Positions 35,342-47,129 of a stretch of DNA of 64,000 bases are shown here, one piece after another. The position numbers and the translations under genes were made by a program. This stretch comes from Cepaea nemoralis. Taxonomy: Eukaryota; Mollusca; Gastropoda; Stylommatophora; Helicidae. The stretch covers positions 47,501 through 111,500 of the forward strand of contig JACEFZ010015006.1 in NCBI GenBank assembly GCA_014155875.1. The letters run 5' to 3'. Every line of letters begins with the position of its first letter. The stretch's first letter is position 1. The notes below the pieces were generated by a model. That model did no database searches. It was given only the letters and a program-made list of their open reading frames with translations, and was not told the origin of the DNA.

Positions 35342-36424
35342 CCATCCATCCATCATGTGCCATGCCGGTAAGCGTGGACGGTCATGTTCTGCCATCTCAC
35401 TCGATCACCAGAGTCATGGATCAGCTCCGTGTTCCTGTCTCGACCATGCCGCGTGGCTAAACCATGCAGGCATTTACTTCTCGGTCTTCCCCGTGGTCTC
35501 TTCCCTTCGATCTTACCAGTCGTCACCAAGTTCTCCAAATCATTTCTTCTAACATACCTAAAAATTTTGACTGTCTACGTCTAATGACTCTAATCAGTTT
35601 ACGATCTTCATTTGTTTCTTGAAGGACTTGTTCATTGGTTTTTCTGTCTGTCCATTGGTATTCTTTGCATTTTCCTCAAAACCCACATCTCCACAGCTAT
35701 CAGCTGCTCATTGTCCACGCTTCACATCCATACAAAATTATAGGTTCTATGTAGCACTTCAACATTCTTTTTCTCGTTTCAATTGATATCTTTTTATTGG
35801 TTAGTATGTCTTTCATCTTGCAAAAGGCTACCTTCGCAATGGCGATTCTTGTTCTAATCTCTTCAAGGCATCTCCTATCAGATGTTATGACTGTGCCGAG
35901 ATAATTGTATCGATTCACTTGCTTAAGAATATGTCCCATTTACTCGTATATCACATTGTGGTATTTCCTTCTTCCCAGTGACGACCATAATCTGTTTCTT
36001 CTTAATATTCAGTTCTAACCCTAGTTGTTCGCTGTGTGCAACAACCGCATCTGCTAAATTGTGCAGGTCCTGTTCATTGTCTGCAATCAGGACTGTATCA
36101 TCTGCATATCTAATGTTATTGATGTATCGTCCCCCAATGTTGATTCCTTCCATACCTTCTATATTTCTGAAAATGTTTTCACTGTACAGGGAACAAGGAT
36201 CTGGAGACATCACACATCCCTGTCTCACACCTCTTTTAATAGGCCTGATATTGACCTACGTCGTTATCAATTCTGATGGCAGCTTGTTGTTTCCAATATA
36301 TGTTTTTTACCAGTCTAAGGTCTTTTCCATCATTTTGTAGATCTTCAAGCATCCTTATCATGTCTACATGTCTCACTTTATCGAAAGCCTTTGTATAGTC
36401 AATAAGCAAAGATATAGATCCTCA
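35342..36424 (-). mobile_element. RTE-like LINE family C copy 3a
   Basis: The minus strand reads MRQGCVMSPDPCSLYSENIF (RT motif B), NNIRYADDTVLIADNEQDL (motif C, both Asp kept), LGLELNIKKKQIMVVTGKKE, YNYLGTVITSDRRCLEEIRT, CYIEPIILYGCEAWTMSS, and on to [20 protein letters not shown], with a TGGATGGATGGA tail (plus strand 35341-35353). Two main frames. It is 5'-truncated at 36424 and lies inside an rRNA-mosaic repeat. Confidence 0.85.
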
Positions 36425-36555
36425 CTATAAAGAAATTCATCGCGCAAGTCATTCTTCATCCAACTGTCCATCCATGATGGACAAAATTGGATGTAATGAA
36501 TGGTCATCATAAAATGAATGGTCACCACCATTCCTGATGGACGAACATCGCATGT
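36425..36555 (+). mobile_element. rRNA-mosaic repeat, 3' part (R3, continuation of R2)
   Basis: CTATAAAGAAATTCATCGCG then CAAGTCATTCTTCATCCAAC continues the sequence that stops at 35341, judged by the uninterrupted copy at 14.3 kb. It ends with AATGGTCACCACCATTCCTG then ATGGACGAACA, the tail shared with R1 and LINE E. Confidence 0.75.
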
Positions 36556-36659
36556 GACATTTTCGCTATTGTTAAGATCACAACCTTTTCTTCATTTACA
36601 TTCGGGTGGCCAGCTACGGCCGGCAGAGCAGCCATCATTGTGAAATTGTAAATATTTGA

Positions 36660-37125
36660 ATAGTAGAAACAAGCGACTGGAAAGCGTGGGCGGTCATGAC
36701 TCGCCACTCGATCACAAGAGTCGTGGATCAGCTCAGTGTTTCTGTCTCGACCATGTCATGTGGCCAAGCCATCCATTTATTTACTTCTCGGTCTTCGCCT
36801 TGGTCTGTTCCCTTCCATCTTGCCAATTGTCACCAAGTTCTCAAATTCATTTCTTCTAATTTTTGTCCAAATAATTTTGACAGGCAAGGTCTAATTTCTC
36901 TAATCAATTTACTATTTTTATTTGTCTCCTGCAGTGCTTGATCATTGGTTTTTCTGTCTATCCATGGTATTCTTTACATCCTCCTCAGAAACCACTTTTC
37001 TGCAGCCATCAGAAGTTTTTTTTTTTCAGCTTGAATGCTCATTGTGCAAGTTTCACATCCATACAAAAGAACAGGCTCTATGTAGCACCTCAACACTCTT
37101 TTTTTTCGTGTCAGTCACATCTTTG
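36660..37125 (-). mobile_element. RTE-like LINE family C copy 3c, 3' half
   Basis: Plus-strand words identical in order to other family C 3' ends (AAGCGTGGGCGGTCATG, GATCAGCTCAGTGTTTCTG, CCATCCATTTATTTACTTC, GTATTCTTTACATCCTCCTC). On the minus strand they encode RVLRCYIEPVLLYGCET-like and [13 protein letters not shown] segments with breaks. Confidence 0.75.
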
Positions 37126-37129
37126 GTGG

Positions 37130-37320
37130 TATCTTGCCTATGGACAAGGGGGAGGTGGTCGTGCGCTTGTGGGACCAGGTGGAGAAAGTGGATGAGCTGA
37201 TTGAGAACCCATATGTAGAAAGAATGAGATTGCGGGGGATCGGCAGGGGTTCTGGAACTGAGAGGGAAGTCCAGCAGAACATTTATTCAGATAGCGGTGG
37301 GAACGATTAGTAGTATGACT
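37130..37320 (+). other. Unrecognised open stretch
   Basis: The plus frame from 37140 reads MDKGEVVVRLWDQVEKVDEL then VERMRLRGIGRG and stops at 37307. It is more codon-like than its surroundings and GC-richer. It has no motif I recognise and could be a piece of an LTR-element polyprotein or an exon. Confidence 0.3.
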
Positions 37321-38189
37321 CTTCGCTGCCTGTTGAACGAGGGGACTGAGCACGTATGAGAATGTCCTGAGTGCAGTGATGTCGGTTCTTAACTCAACTC
37401 AACGCAACTCAACTTACTTCTATAGAACGTTCAATAACTGATCACAGCATATGCACAGCATTTACTGTAACATTTCCTTTACAAACCCGCATTGTTCTTC
37501 CCCTATTTCAGGTTTATTTTCTTCCTCACGCTTTGCATGATAATTCGTAGCAAAATCTTGGTGATGTGACTCATTATACTAATTGTTCTATGTTGATCAC
37601 ATTCCAAGGCTCCTGATTTCTTTGGGATTGCAATAAATTCAGAAGCATATCTGCGGTATCATATATGTGTTCAGCAATCTGGCGACTTGCTCTATTCCAT
37701 ATTCTTCTAAAGCTTTAATCATTTCTGTTGTGATGTTATCTGAACTGTAGGCCTTGCCAGCTTTCATATATTTAAGAACATTTCGAACCTCCATCTTCAA
37801 AACTGGCGGTCGTTCATTATTAAATCGAATATCTTACTGTTCATCTCTGTTGTCATCATAACGGTATTTCACTTAATCTGAATAGTAGCATATAGAATGT
37901 GATTTTCGCTATTCGTTTGGTTTGATGTTAATATTTATTCTATATCATTATGTGATGTGGATAGTAATAATGTATCACCATCATATCGAATCTCTTGTAT
38001 TTCATGACCATCGATATTCAAGGCATCATATTGCTTCTTGTTTATTTCATCTCTGACAAATCTCATTACATTTTCAGCGTAGAGGGAAAACGCACATGGG
38101 GAAAACAAGCAGACCTAACTGACTCCTTGCTTTTGTAGAACGAGATGGGGCATTTTTATGTGTACTAAAACAATTCAAAATGTTATTGC

Positions 38190-38625
38190 ATGTCATTCAC
38201 AGGACGTAGCAGTCAACCCCAGCATTTTGGCTGTTCGTGATTCCAGGGCAAGTTTTACGTTCAGTAGTATGCCATTGCCGGTCTCTCTGGCTGAGGGGTT
38301 ACACCACTTTCCCCGTAATCCCGTTTATCCACGCAGGGTCTCGCAGCGAGGCGAGAATTGGAAGCGGTTTGACCCCCGCTTGCGACTTGCGGTATAATGA
38401 GCCGGCCGCTCAGAAAGCAATGGTAAACTACTGAGCGTAATCTTGCCAAGAAATCACCATACAGCTGAAAGATGCTGATGTTGACAGCGATGTCCTGTAA
38501 AGGATATGCAACGTTTTATTTACCTATTTTGAAAAACGAGCACCGCTGTGTTTCGAACCCAGATATATGGGTATACGAATCGCGTCCGTAATTCGCCAAT
38601 GAGACGGCTGGAAAGACCGTTTTCC
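38190..38625 (-). mobile_element. Old SINE interrupted by a young SINE
   Basis: 38190-38275 is the 3' part of an old minus-strand SINE (CACAGGACGTAGCAGTCAAC, GTTCAGTAGTATGCCATTG) and 38535-38625 looks like the rest of it (GTGTTTCGAACCCAGA, GCGTCCGTAATTCGCC). A younger plus-strand copy lies between. Confidence 0.65.
38276..38515 (+). mobile_element. Young tRNA-derived SINE, subfamily b, nested
   Basis: CCGGTCTCTCTGGCTGAGGG head, B box GGTTTGACCCCCGC, body AAGCAATGGTAAACTACTGA and CAGCTGAAAGATGCTGATG, 3' end CTGTAAAGGATATGCAACG. Well preserved and inverted relative to the SINE it interrupts. Confidence 0.88.
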
Positions 38626-39799
38626 TCATGATGTCCCAAAGTTTATGATATTGTACACAATTAAATGCCTTTGAGTAATAGACAAACATGAGAAAAGGTT
38701 TACATTAAATTATCTAAACTTCTGTATTATTAAACGCATGTTGAGTATGTGATCTCTTGTTCCTCTTCTATGGCGTTCCTCTTCCAACATAAACCACATT
38801 AATCCCTTCTTCCATTTTCTTACGAAGTCGTCCCATTATGACCTTTAGTAGAATTTTACTTGCGAGACTGATCATTGCAAAAGGTTTATAGTTTGTGCAA
38901 ACTTTCAGGTTGCCCTTGTTTGAAATGAAGGTAGTTCTCTTCCAATCTTTTAACCATATACCATATTTCCACATCTTTGTACACAATTCGGGATATATCT
39001 GTATGCTTTCTTCTCCTTCTGTTTTAATTCGTTCAGCTGGTATCTCATCAATCCTCTTGATTTACCATCTTCATTTTCTTTATTGCTCATGCAATTTCAT
39101 CTAATGGGGATTTAGGTTCTGTCTCTGCTGTCATTGTCATTGTCATTTATCTCATTCATATCCTCACAGTCAGTCATATCGTATATTCCACTGCAGTTTT
39201 CCTGCAAATTTTCTAGGATGTGTCAAGATTCTATTAAGGTATTTCTCAACTTGTCACATATAACGTTTAATTGAAAGTTGAAAATCGCTTGTCAATAACG
39301 TCATTTCTTTGAACATTTCATAGTTCATTACATTCTTATGACAGTGCTCAATTCTGGTAGAGCAACAACAATTGTATATATTGGCCTGTTTCCTTTCGTG
39401 TGTTCTTTCTTATTTCTCTGAGTTAAAGATGTATACTTCATCCATGCCATTATCAGTTTCATCTCCTCTCTGTTTCAGTCCCATTCTTGTTTTATTAATT
39501 CAAACGTTCCTGATGTATTCCATGGCTTATGTTGTTTAGTCTTAGTCTGAATTAAATATTTGGCTGCAGTTATCAGTACATCTCTAGCCTGTAGTGCTAA
39601 TTCATCAGATGTCATCTCTACCTGCATAGACATCAAGACCCCAAAACGATTTTTCACTTCTAACTTGTATGAATCTGGTATGTTTGTGAGGATCAAAACC
39701 AATTTGCCTTTGTCCTCGGGTAAGCTTTTTGAGTTTTACTTTCACGTCTGCTTCCAATAACTGATGATCTGTATCACAGTTTGTACTTCGTAGGTTTTG

Positions 39800-41400
39800 T
39801 TTTTACTTAATGGTTATAGCTTATTAGCATTTTTCTTTCAAGTTATTTATACATGTTTCTGATCCATACACACGTGTTTCTCTTACCGTGTGTATTCATA
39901 TCTTACTATCCCCATCTTTGCGCTCGTGTTTATTACAGTTTCGACATAAACCATGTTCACTTCTACCAATTTAAGTTACATTTTTCGAAGAGGGATTGTG
40001 TCATCATTTGCTATACTTACTTTCATTATCTTTTCTTTCTTTATGAATGTTGAGACCAAATTGTTATAGCGTTACATCAACTGTGTTTAGTTTTTTGTGC
40101 AGCTGATATTGTGTTTGAACGAAATCCAGATAAACAAGCTCAGCAAGTATTTAGATGGATCTCAGTTGCCAGGAGATATCTGGCAATCATTCATGTTTAA
40201 TTGCGGTGATTTATGTCGATGTAAATTATGGGTTAAAGAGGGAAAAGTGACGATGTTTTTTTTTTTCGAGATTGTGGTTGTCACAACAATGCGATGTAGA
40301 TTGCAGAAGGTATCATTAAGAGTATTAGTATTGCATTGGACACTGTAATATGAAGCATTGCTTCACGAGTCCTATATAATAATATTAATTCGTGATGCAG
40401 ATGATGATTTTAGTGACTGTGAGATGGGTGATCTGTAATAATTAAAGTAGACTTATATAAAATGTGCAAGCCAAGGGAAGGCAAAATACATCACTATGCA
40501 GTTATGTTGTAATGTAACTCATAATCATTGGCATGATACACTGGAATAAAGAGTGCTGGAATCGGTGCTCAGCACTGGCCATTAAGGTAGGGTAGGATGG
40601 TATAAGTTTCCATAAGGCACTGTTATTGGATTGACATCACAAAAGATGGTGAGTTGCTTGGTAAATAAAATGTGAGAGGTACAATATTGCAAAGCCACCT
40701 CATATCTCCTTCTTCTTTTTTCGTTCATCCGGAGTGTATTTTCAGATGTTATTGCGGAGTGTTGTTATGCACCCTTGGGCCAAAACCCTTGGGCCTACTC
40801 ATCCGACTTCTGCGTGCGTTTTTGACCAGGTTAGCATCCCCGCTGGTCATGTTTTAAATGTCGAGGACTTCACGGTCATCCTTCAATGGAAGGCAGGGTC
40901 CTGCAATTATGGAAGCCTCCTTGGATAGCAATGCCCATGGTCTACCCCTGCCTTTCCTCAAGGGTTGTCCGTGTTGTCTTTGACCGCTATACCTTGACCA
41001 ACTGAGATATGAGTGACACCACAACAGTAAGAGTCTAACGTGCCTCGAAACCCGAGGAAGGCCAACATCATTAAAAAATGCCCGCCGAAAGTCGGAAGAG
41101 CCTTCCTACGGGTGGCAAAATAAAACAATTGGCACTACAGCAATTACGTCCTGAGTGAAATGACTTTAATACTAGGAACAGCTCAGACTACCTAGTTTTC
41201 CGAATGCCCCTAGTCTCCGGAACAGCTCTGACTAGCTAGTTTTCCGAATATCCGTCGTACCTTGAATAGCTCTGACTATATTGTCCTCTGGGCACAACGA
41301 CAAGCACATGTCCTTACCGAAAACTCGCTGAGTGGATACCGTCTGCTAGACCGGTCTGGGTTGTGCGGAAACGGCCCGGGGAGAACGAAATGCCAAATAT
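39800..41400. other. Unassigned sequence
   Basis: No coding motif recognised. GC rises at 40740-41380, where CTCGAAACCCGAGG (41044-41057) forms a small stem and a 50-bp partial duplication (CTCTGACTAGCTAGTTTTCC / CTCAGACTACCTAGTTTTCC) lies at 41170-41260. This could be the flank or LTR of the gypsy fragment that follows, but I cannot define ends. Confidence 0.4.
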
Positions 41401-41700
41401 ATTGAAGTGAGGAATTAAAGCAGCCATGAGCCACATTAAACTTCACGGTACTTCAGATAATTTATTGGCTTCTAGGTCTTTTGAAGTCGTTGCAATGGAC
41501 TTAATTATCCAGAAGATGGTTAGCTATTGGTATGAAAATATGTTGATTATAACTGATATTTTCACAAAGTACACTATTGCATTTTCCACGAGGGATCGGA
41601 GGCCTCGACAGTTGCGAAAGCACTGGTCGAGAAATTGGTTTGTATTTAGGTGTACCTCAAAGACTACATCATAACCAGGGTAGGATTGAGGAGGAACCTG
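41400..41700 (+). pseudogene. Ty3/gypsy integrase core fragment
   Basis: The plus frame 41426-41674 reads ASRSFEVVAMDLIIQK then YENMLIITDIFTKYTIAFST. This is the start of the retroviral-type integrase core, with the first catalytic Asp in MDL and the second in ITDIFTKY. After a frameshift a KALVEKLV-like helix appears. The third catalytic Glu region and the rest of pol are missing. A short orphan fragment. Confidence 0.78.
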
Positions 41701-42780
41701 ATTGGTATTAATGCAGGCTAGAAATATGGAAGAAACATAAGATGAATGACATGCAGTATGATACCGGTGGACTGGAAATGAACCAATGTGTTAATAGAAT
41801 GAAGGCAGTGAGCCCATTAGATTTCCTGAGTAAATGACTTTCGTAATGATATTTTCCGAATTGAGTTATAACTTTCGTCGTCTACTGATCTTAATTCAAA
41901 GTCAAACAATCTTGGTTACAGTGTTAAATCTATGGTTGGATTTTCATAATGTGAATTCTCATTATGTAGATTTTTTAACATACTGTTTAACATTTCTCCT
42001 AGATTGTTTGTCTCTCTACAGATCCAGAAACTAAGCCGAATTTACACCGTCAATTATACACTGTATTACATTAACTCTTTTTCGTGTATGCTCACAATCA
42101 TGATACAACTGGCTGTTCGATAAACTATAAATACATACTTTTATATTGCAAGCAGTATATATGTCAATAGTGTAATGATTTTAGTAAACAGATATGCAGA
42201 TCACAATCGTTCGATGCGTCATTTTCTTATTTGAATTAACACACAGTTACTAGTTTCATTGCAGATGCACTAGCGTAGATGATAGGGAGGTACGCATGAT
42301 AATGTTATGAATGATGTTGGACGATGGTTTAACGCCTCCTTTCGTCGTTTCGCTAAGTGATGACAAGACTGGCCACCTTTCACTCCATCCATTCAAATCC
42401 ACAACATGTGGTGGTCTCATCACATCATAGACACATAGCTGGCTCCCTCGTAGGGGCTTTTATGTCACATATTTATTAATTCTTAAATGACAAATTGTCA
42501 TTATTTGGTGGACGACGTGTTCATGCCTTGATGAATGGAGGCTGATTGCCGGTAGCTTTCATGAAATGTATAGTGTCATTTCTTTCCTTGTAGTAATTTT
42601 AGCCTATTTACATCATATTGAACTACTTAATTAACACTGCGTAGTACATCACACATAGCAACACGAAAATAATGGGATTGCTTGCAATGTTCTATAAACG
42701 ATATCCAAATAACTGTTTTAAAATTTATATTTTTTTAAATAACAAAATCAAAAACAAACAATAGACTGTCTGTAGTTCTA
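41700..42780. other. AT-rich unassigned spacer
   Basis: No motif seen. Confidence 0.5.
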
Positions 42781-42784
42781 TTCA

Positions 42785-42786
42785 TC

Positions 42787-42831
<45 letters not shown>
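42785..42831. repeat. (ATC)n LINE tail
   Basis: About 15 ATC units at the 3' terminus of LINE C copy 4. Confidence 0.95.
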
Positions 42832-42832
<1 letters not shown>

Positions 42833-43951
42833 AGTGCCCTGTCAGCTGGCGTAGGCATGCATGGCTCTCCAAAGATCTCGGTCTTTGGTGTTCTGGATCA
42901 ACTCTACTGATGATATTCCTCCATGTCACCGTCTCAATCCATCCAGTATCATTTCTCTTGATCTGCCTCTGCCTCTCTTCCCCTCGATCTTTCCAGTTAT
43001 CACGATGTTCTTCAATGCCACTCTTCTCATCACATGACCTAAGAAACCTCTTTGTCTCGTTTTAATTGTTGTATATAATGTTCTAGTTTCATTAGCCTGT
43101 TTCGGGCAGTAGTTGACAGTGACTCTGGCAGTCCAAGGAATTCGCAACATTCGTCTCAGGAACATTATCTCTTTTGCTTCTAATTCCTTAATTTGTTCAT
43201 TTACAATCCAAGATTCACTGCCATACAGCAAAACCGATTCTATATAGCATTTCAGCACTCTCGTCCTTACATTCAGTGATAGTGACTTATTGCATAAGAT
43301 ACTCTTCATTTTCTGAAATGCGGCTTTTGCTTACCCTATTCTGCCCTTAATCTGTGTTGTACATCTTCCATCTGGTGTTATAAATGCCTCTGGGTATTTA
43401 AAATTAACCACTTGGTTGAGAATTTTCCCTTCAATTTCACTGTCACATTTTGGTGTCACCATTTTCGATTATATCAAACATTGTTACTGTTTCCATGATA
43501 CTCAAGGAGAGTCCTTTCTTTCCACTCTTTGTTATTACAATGTCCATCAATTGTTGCAGGTCTGTTGAATTATCCACCACCAATACTGTGTCATCTGCAT
43601 AGCGTATATTATTTATATTATAACCACCGATTAGTATTCTTGGCATCTCTTTGATCTCTCTCATTACTATCTTGCTATATAGGGACAAGAGGTCAGGTGA
43701 AAAGACACACTCCTGTCGTACTCCCAGCTTTATCTGTTCCTAACTGCCCTCTTTATTGCCCATTTTAATTGCTGCTACTTGGTGTCAGTAAATATAATTT
43801 TCTTATTTTTAAATCTTTCCCATCAATGTTGATATCTTCCAGCAATCACTTCATTGTGCTTTACATTATCAAATTCCTTATTACAATCTATGAATCACAA
43901 ATATAAGTTTACTTGTGTCTCTATTGACTTTCTATTAGTGTCCGTAATGCA

Positions 43952-45297
43952 CGAGGCGCGTTTTCTAAGTAAGTCTCAGTATAAAATCTAAAAGCAAAAA
44001 AAAGAAAAACCATTAAACGTAAACATGATTTATTGCAGCTAAAAGTGAACCATACATTTATATTATTGCTCAACATAGTCACCATTGACTTCAACACATT
44101 TTGGTATAGAGGCACCAGGTTCTTAATTCCAATGTCGTAGAAGTCTGCCTCCAGTGTCTTGAACAATGCATTAACACATGTTTGCAGTTCATCATCAGTT
44201 TCAAGCCACTTCTTTAAGTGCATGAAAAGGTGGTAATCACTTGGCGCCAGATCGGGGCTGTAGGGCGGGTGCTCAACAATTTCACAGTGTGTCAACAATT
44301 TCCCAGCTTAATGTTTGCAACAATTGAACATTTCCATATGCGACGTGAGGTCGAGCACTATCGTGCAAAAGCACAATTCCAGATTACATGAACCCACGTC
44401 TTTTGTTTTGGATGACACGTCTAAGTTTTATCAGAGTGTAACAATAAGATTTGACATTAACTGTCTTTCCACGTTCAGGAAAATCAATAAACAAGACCCC
44501 TTTTGTGTCCCAGAAAACAGAGGCCATGGTCTTTGCCTTTGGTGTTTGGTTAAACGTGCTTGCTTTCGGGGACCATGAGTGTCGCCATTGCATCGACTGT
44601 TGCTTTGATTCGATGTTTGTGTAGGAAATAAGGTCTCATCTCCAGTAACAATGTGCCCGAAAAATTCATCTCCTTAATTTTGAAAGCGCTGCATAAATTT
44701 TTGAGCCGAAGCCATGCGTTTCTGCTTGTGTTCATCAGTTAACATTTTCGATACCCATCTAACACACACTTTTTTTGTATCCAAGGATTCTTATCACAAT
44801 GTTGTAAATCAGTGAACGTGAATCTTCCAAAAATTCGACAGACAAGGCAGAAATTTTGAAACGACGATTTTCCTGAATATTTTTGGTTCACTTCTTTGAC
44901 CACATCGTCTGTCACCACACTCGGCCGACCGCTCCGATCTATATCATGGATATTTGCTCGCTTTTCTTTAAACATTCGACACTATTTCCTAGCTATACTA
45001 TTAGTCATAACATGTGGCCCATATACCTCAATGAGTTGCCTGTGGGTTTCTGCAAGACTGTTGTTTTTTGCTAGCAAAAAACGGATCACAGCACGAACCT
45101 CGCAGCTGGCGGGAATATTTATGTTTGCACTCATTACAAATCACTTACACGCAGCATCAAACAAGATTTCGACAGTGGAAAAATAGCACACAGCTAGCTA
45201 ATGAACCACATAAACATACTGCATATGCACATTTCCGTTTTCCATCGGTGTTTGTCGGTGTGGTCAAAACAGGACTTACTTAAAAAAACGCGCCTCG
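43952..45297 (-). mobile_element. mariner-family DNA transposon with TIRs and TA duplication
   Basis: A 1346-bp element with 25-bp terminal inverted repeats. The left end is CGAGGCGCGTTTTC then TAAGTAAGTC; the right end is its complement with one extra base. It is flanked by TA on the right (45298-45299) and CA on the left, read as a mutated TA. Removing it restores continuous LINE sequence. The transposase is on the minus strand. Confidence 0.93.
43990..45134 (-). pseudogene. mariner transposase, broken
   Basis: The start at 45134 opens MSANINIPASCEVRAVIRFL, then HRQLIEVYGPHVM, a stop where relatives have Trp (44982-44984, ARK*CRMFKEKR) and DRSGRPSVVTDDVV, the helix-turn-helix DNA-binding half. 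The catalytic half survives in pieces: GDETLF (first Asp), DLTSHM.MFNCC region (second Asp area) and HPPYSPDLAPSDYHLFMHLK (third Asp) from about 44270, giving the DD34D type. The in-frame stop plus frameshifts near 44750-44300 show it is inactive. Confidence 0.9.
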
Positions 45298-47129
45298 TAT
45301 ATATTGCATTATTTGTACCCTTTCCTTCCACAAATCCGTACTGTTCTTCACTTTTCCAGTTTTATTTTCTTTCCGGTTCTTCTCATTATAATTCTGATTA
45401 GAAGCTTAGTAATATGATTTATGAGGTATATTGTACAAAGATATTCAAATTCTATTGCTCCTGGTCTTTTTGGCTTAGCTATAAATACACATTTCAGTAT
45501 ATCATTGCATATTCAGCATATCAGTGCATTCTTCACTAATTTCCATTTTTATTTTATTTCTGGTTCTTCTCATTATAATTCTGAGTAGAAGCTTAGTAAC
45601 ATGATTTATGTGGTAAATTGTACGAAAATCTTCACATTCTATTGCTCCAGGTCTTTTTGGCGTAGCTATAAATACACATTTCAGTATATCACTGGGTAAG
45701 TATTCACTGCTGTAAATAGCATTCAACATTGTGGTTAATATATCTCCTCCCCATTATCCCAATACTTCTAACTGTGATTTCATCTGGCCCAGCTGTTTTT
45801 CCTTACTTCATATGTTTGACAGCGTCAGTGACTTCTTCTTTTAGAATAGGTAGACCTTCTAAGTTACTTTTTTATATTAATTCTTCCCTCTCTCCATCAT
45901 ATATATCTTATATACTCATTCCACCTCTTCATTATAGCACCATCCTCCAAAAATATCTTTCCTATTTTTGAATTCAAACACCCTGTATTTATTCTCATTT
46001 TTCTTCACGTGAGCTGACTGATATGTCTGTGCCAATTCTTTTTGTGTGTGTGTGTCTTTAATGGAATTTAATTCATTTTTTTGCACTGCTTGTTTAACCA
46101 ACTTTCTTTTGCCTCCACACATTTATCTCTTATTTCATTATTTATCTTAGAATATTCTTGTTTGTAATTTTTACTCTGTTTTCTTTTGTCTATCATCAAT
46201 ACAATTTCTTCATTCATCCATTTTATTTTCGTACCATTTTGGCTTCTCTCTGGTAATATTTCATTGCTGGTTTGATGAATTAGGGCCCTTAAAATTTCCC
46301 ATTATTCATTTATACTCTGTATTTTAGCTATTGCATTGTACCTATTTTTCACAGTAACTCAGTATTGTACTTGAATTTCTGTATCTACTTTTAAAACCGT
46401 TTATTAAGTCTCACATCATTAACCATATTTCCCTCTCTTTAATCTTACCTTTATTTGTCCACATAGTGGTACATGATCACTATTACAGTCAGCACCAGAC
46501 ATTGTCTTTACACTAATTGAAGTATTTCTTAATCTTTTATTAATAAGTATGTAGTCAATTTGGTGTTGTATTTTCTTATCAAGGCTTTTCCATGTGTATA
46601 GTCGTCTTTTATGGTGTTTAAACCATGTGTTTCCAAATATCATAGTATTGATATTCGCCCATTTTATTCGTTTTTCTCCTCTTTCATTTGTTATACTAAA
46701 CCATAATTCTCCACTACATCGCACATTTTCCCCTTTCCTACTTTTGCATTAACATCTCCAAATATTATTTTTATTTCTTGTGGTCCAATTTGAGACATCG
46801 CCTTTTCTATGTCATCGTAAAAACGTTGTATTGTTTCATCACTACTGATTGTTGTTAGTGAATATACTTGTATAATATGTATATCTATTGGTTTGTCTTT
46901 GTTTTTGATCGTTATAACTTTATTTGAAATACACCAGTATCCATTAATTTATTTGGCTGGTTTCCCGTCAGATATTATACCTACAACTTTTTTCATGTGT
47001 ATTCCGTACAGAATACATTATTGTGTGGGTGTCAGCTATAATTTTTCCCGATTTGTTCCATCTCATCTCACTTGCGCCTAGTATATTCATGTTGATGCTA
47101 TCCATCCCTCTTAGAACATTGTTTAACTA

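Larger units (their letters stand above)
37416..39800 (-). mobile_element. RTE-like LINE family C copy 3b (5' RT half), with SINEs
   Basis: The minus strand reads WKYGIWLKDWKRTTFISNKG, NYKPFAMISLASKILLKVIM (RT motifs 1-2, about 38960-38830), an upstream QTKTKQHKPWNTSGTFELIK linker (about 39550-39490) and the region below 38180 leading to the RT motif C (YADDTLLLSTS-like, about 38010-37920). Other copies place the sequence of 37416 directly after that of 36424. Broken by SINEs at 38190-38625. Confidence 0.7.
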
